Source of the DNA: Clostridiaceae bacterium
GTDB lineage: Bacteria > Bacillota > Clostridia > Lachnospirales > Lachnospiraceae
DNA length: 64,000 bases
Assembly (NCBI GenBank): GCA_009911305.1
Contig: QXXC01000013.1
Coordinates: forward strand, 1 to 64,000
Direction of reading: 5' to 3'
Part shown: in pieces, positions 62,589 to 64,000 of the stretch
Layout: every line of letters begins with the position of its first letter
Numbering within the stretch: position 1 is the stretch's first letter
Notes under the pieces: generated by a model
Databases searched by the model: none
What the model saw: the letters and a program-made list of their open reading frames with translations, nothing else
What the model was told of the DNA's origin: nothing
Made by a program: the position numbers and the translations under genes

Positions 62589-64000
62589 TCAGTCTACCAC
62601 AACCACGCGCATAATGTTCGTATCCGTCGCTGGTTCATGACGGCTGGAGTGCGTCACCACGCCAGCCGTGGCAACCACCAAATCCTGTTCTTTTATAATA
62701 CCTTTGCTCTTTAAAAGCTCTACTGAGGAATAAATCAGCACATCCGTCGATTCAGCGCGCTTCGCATGCAGGGGCTTTACACCCCAGTAAAGCTGCATCT
62801 GCCTCACGGACGCCATGCTGGGCGACAGGCCCACAACCGCCGTCTTCGGACGCCATTTGGAAAGCATCCTCGCCGTAAAGCCGCTGATCGTCGGCGCTAC
62901 AATCGCCTTTGCGCCCAGCTCCTGGGCCGTCGCTACGGACGAGTAGCAGACCGCGTTGGAAATATTCCCCGCATGTTCTCCTTTCACCCTCCTCCTCTGG
63001 TAGGACAGATAATCCAGATACTGCTCCGAATCCTCCACAATCTGGCACATCATCCGCACTGCCTCTGCCGGATAATTTCCCATCGCCGTCTCCCCTGACA
63101 GCATCACCGCATCTGTTCCGTCATAAACGGCATTGGCCACGTCCGCCACTTCCGCCCGGGTGGGGCGCGGATTGCGTATCATGGAATCCAGCATCTGGGT
63201 GGCTGTGATCACCACCTTGCACGCCTCATTGCACTTGCGGATCAGGATCTTCTGGATATGGGGAACCTTCTCCGCCGGAATCTCCACGCCCATATCGCCG
63301 CGCGCCACCATGATCCCGTCGCTGGCCTCAATGATCTCATCGATGTGCTCAATGCCCTCTGCATTCTCGATCTTGGAAATAATCTGCATCCGGGAACCGT
63401 TTTCATCAAGAATCCGGCGGATCTCGCGAACCGCCTCCGCATTCCGCACAAACGAGGCGGCCACAAAATCAAAGCCGGCCTCAATCCCGAAACGGATATC
63501 CTCCCGATCCTTTTCCGTCAGGGCTGGCAGGCGGACCTTTACATTCGGCACATTCACGCCCTTTCTCTCGCCCAGCTCCCCTCCGTTTATAATCCGGCAC
63601 ACGATCTCGCAGCCCCGGATCTCTGTAACCTCCAGCTCTATCAGGCCGTCGTCAATGAGAATCCTGCTTCCTGCCTGTACATCCTGCGCAAGCCCGTCAT
63701 AGTTGATGAACCCCCGGCTTTCATCCCCGATGATCTCCTCTGTGGTCAGCACGTACGTACCGCCCTCCTTCAGAGTAACCTTCTGCCCGTCTTTGAGCCT
63801 TCCGGTGCGTATCTCCGGCCCCTTGGTGTCCAAAAGAGCGGCGATGGGGAGATCAAGCTCTTCCCTGACGCTCTCAAGAAGCGCAAGACGCTTCCTGTGC
63901 TCCTCGTGATCGCCATGGGAAAAATTAAACCTGGCCACATCCATTCCGTTCAGCGCCATCTGCCGGAGAACCTCCCGGTCATCCGAATTCGGCCCCATCG
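62589..64000 (-). CDS. pyk: Pyruvate kinase, N-terminus beyond the window edge
   Basis: At least 470 codons; the frame is open to the right edge. The first visible residues [11 protein letters not shown] correspond to the family TxGP(A/S) region, and the codon before ends in CG (consistent with Thr), so about ten residues are missing on the right rather than this ATG being the start. Motifs: [28 protein letters not shown], the Lys in [13 protein letters not shown] region and [35 protein letters not shown]-terminal regulatory domain present, ending VMRVVVVD-like IMRVVVVD; no extra PEP-utiliser domain. Last step of glycolysis. Confidence 0.96.
   Translation of the reverse strand, partial: MGPNSDDREVLRQMALNGMDVARFNFSHGDHEEHRKRLALLESVREELDLPIAALLDTKGPEIRTGRLKDGQKVTLKEGGTYVLTTEEIIGDESRGFINYDGLAQDVQAGSRILIDDGLIELEVTEIRGCEIVCRIINGGELGERKGVNVPNVKVRLPALTEKDREDIRFGIEAGFDFVAASFVRNAEAVREIRRILDENGSRMQIISKIENAEGIEHIDEIIEASDGIMVARGDMGVEIPAEKVPHIQKILIRKCNEACKVVITATQMLDSMIRNPRPTRAEVADVANAVYDGTDAVMLSGETAMGNYPAEAVRMMCQIVEDSEQYLDYLSYQRRRVKGEHAGNISNAVCYSSVATAQELGAKAIVAPTISGFTARMLSKWRPKTAVVGLSPSMASVRQMQLYWGVKPLHAKRAESTDVLIYSSVELLKSKGIIKEQDLVVATAGVVTHSSRHEPATDTNIMRVVVVD

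Noticed and set aside
1-64000. CRISPR arrays, tRNA or rRNA genes
   Set aside because: No regularly spaced repeats with unique spacers and no cloverleaf-like sequence found on reading the intergenic regions; this is by eye only.

Overview
The window looks like the chromosome of a Gram-positive gut anaerobe of the Lachnospiraceae (Clostridium clostridioforme/Enterocloster-like). Reasons: a high-G+C but clostridial gene set (RNase J, IreB, DUF1292 proteins, MtaB, U32/TrmR tRNA modification genes), strong AGGAGG ribosome sites with occasional TTG and GTG starts, and several families of palindromic dispersed repeats. The species assignment is inference. Almost everything is encoded on the minus strand.

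Left part (1-17,410, minus strand): one long, tightly packed run of genes for a Gram-positive type IV secretion/conjugation machine. In coding order: a CPBP membrane protease, a VirD4-type coupling ATPase, a surface-anchored modular protein, two tandem VirB6/TrbL-like channel proteins, a VirB4-type ATPase, a family-3 solute-binding lipoprotein, a small basic protein, a second modular surface protein paralogous to the first, a VirB2-like small membrane protein, a large lipoprotein, and a partial protein with internal repeats running off the left edge. No relaxase, integrase or attachment site is visible.

Accessory and regulatory part (17,400-34,430): a DUF1292/STAS/RsbW-type partner-switching set; a LytTR response regulator with a GHKL sensor kinase whose reading frame is broken at a run of ten C; an MNT-HEPN toxin-antitoxin pair sitting on the wreck of a GNAT-type toxin-antitoxin pair; a sugar-ABC-like operon (solute-binding lipoprotein plus two permeases, no ATPase) followed by an HlyD-like adaptor and a MacB-like extracytoplasmic protein, with repeat elements flanking the last two; a divergent OmpR/histidine-kinase pair with a strikingly symmetrical promoter region; a DedA protein; two small orphan genes; and a decayed AAA-ATPase/nuclease pseudogene.

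Housekeeping part (34,430-64,000, minus strand except one HPr-like gene): metA-ligA-rluF-recO-era; an M16C peptidase; a YdcF/SanA protein; U32 peptidase-like TrhP, TrmR, a short MltG-like protein and RNase J; DUF1292, RuvX, IreB, MtaB; then lepA-hemW-prmA-rsmE-nifS-thiI; lysA; a chemotaxis receptor; and pyruvate kinase, whose N-terminus lies beyond the right edge. Two adjacent MITE-like inverted-repeat elements lie between lepA and lysA.

The most interesting points are the type IV secretion locus with its paired surface proteins and embedded solute-binding protein, the C10 tract in the sensor kinase, the mirror-image divergent promoter at 29.6 kb, and the layered toxin-antitoxin locus.
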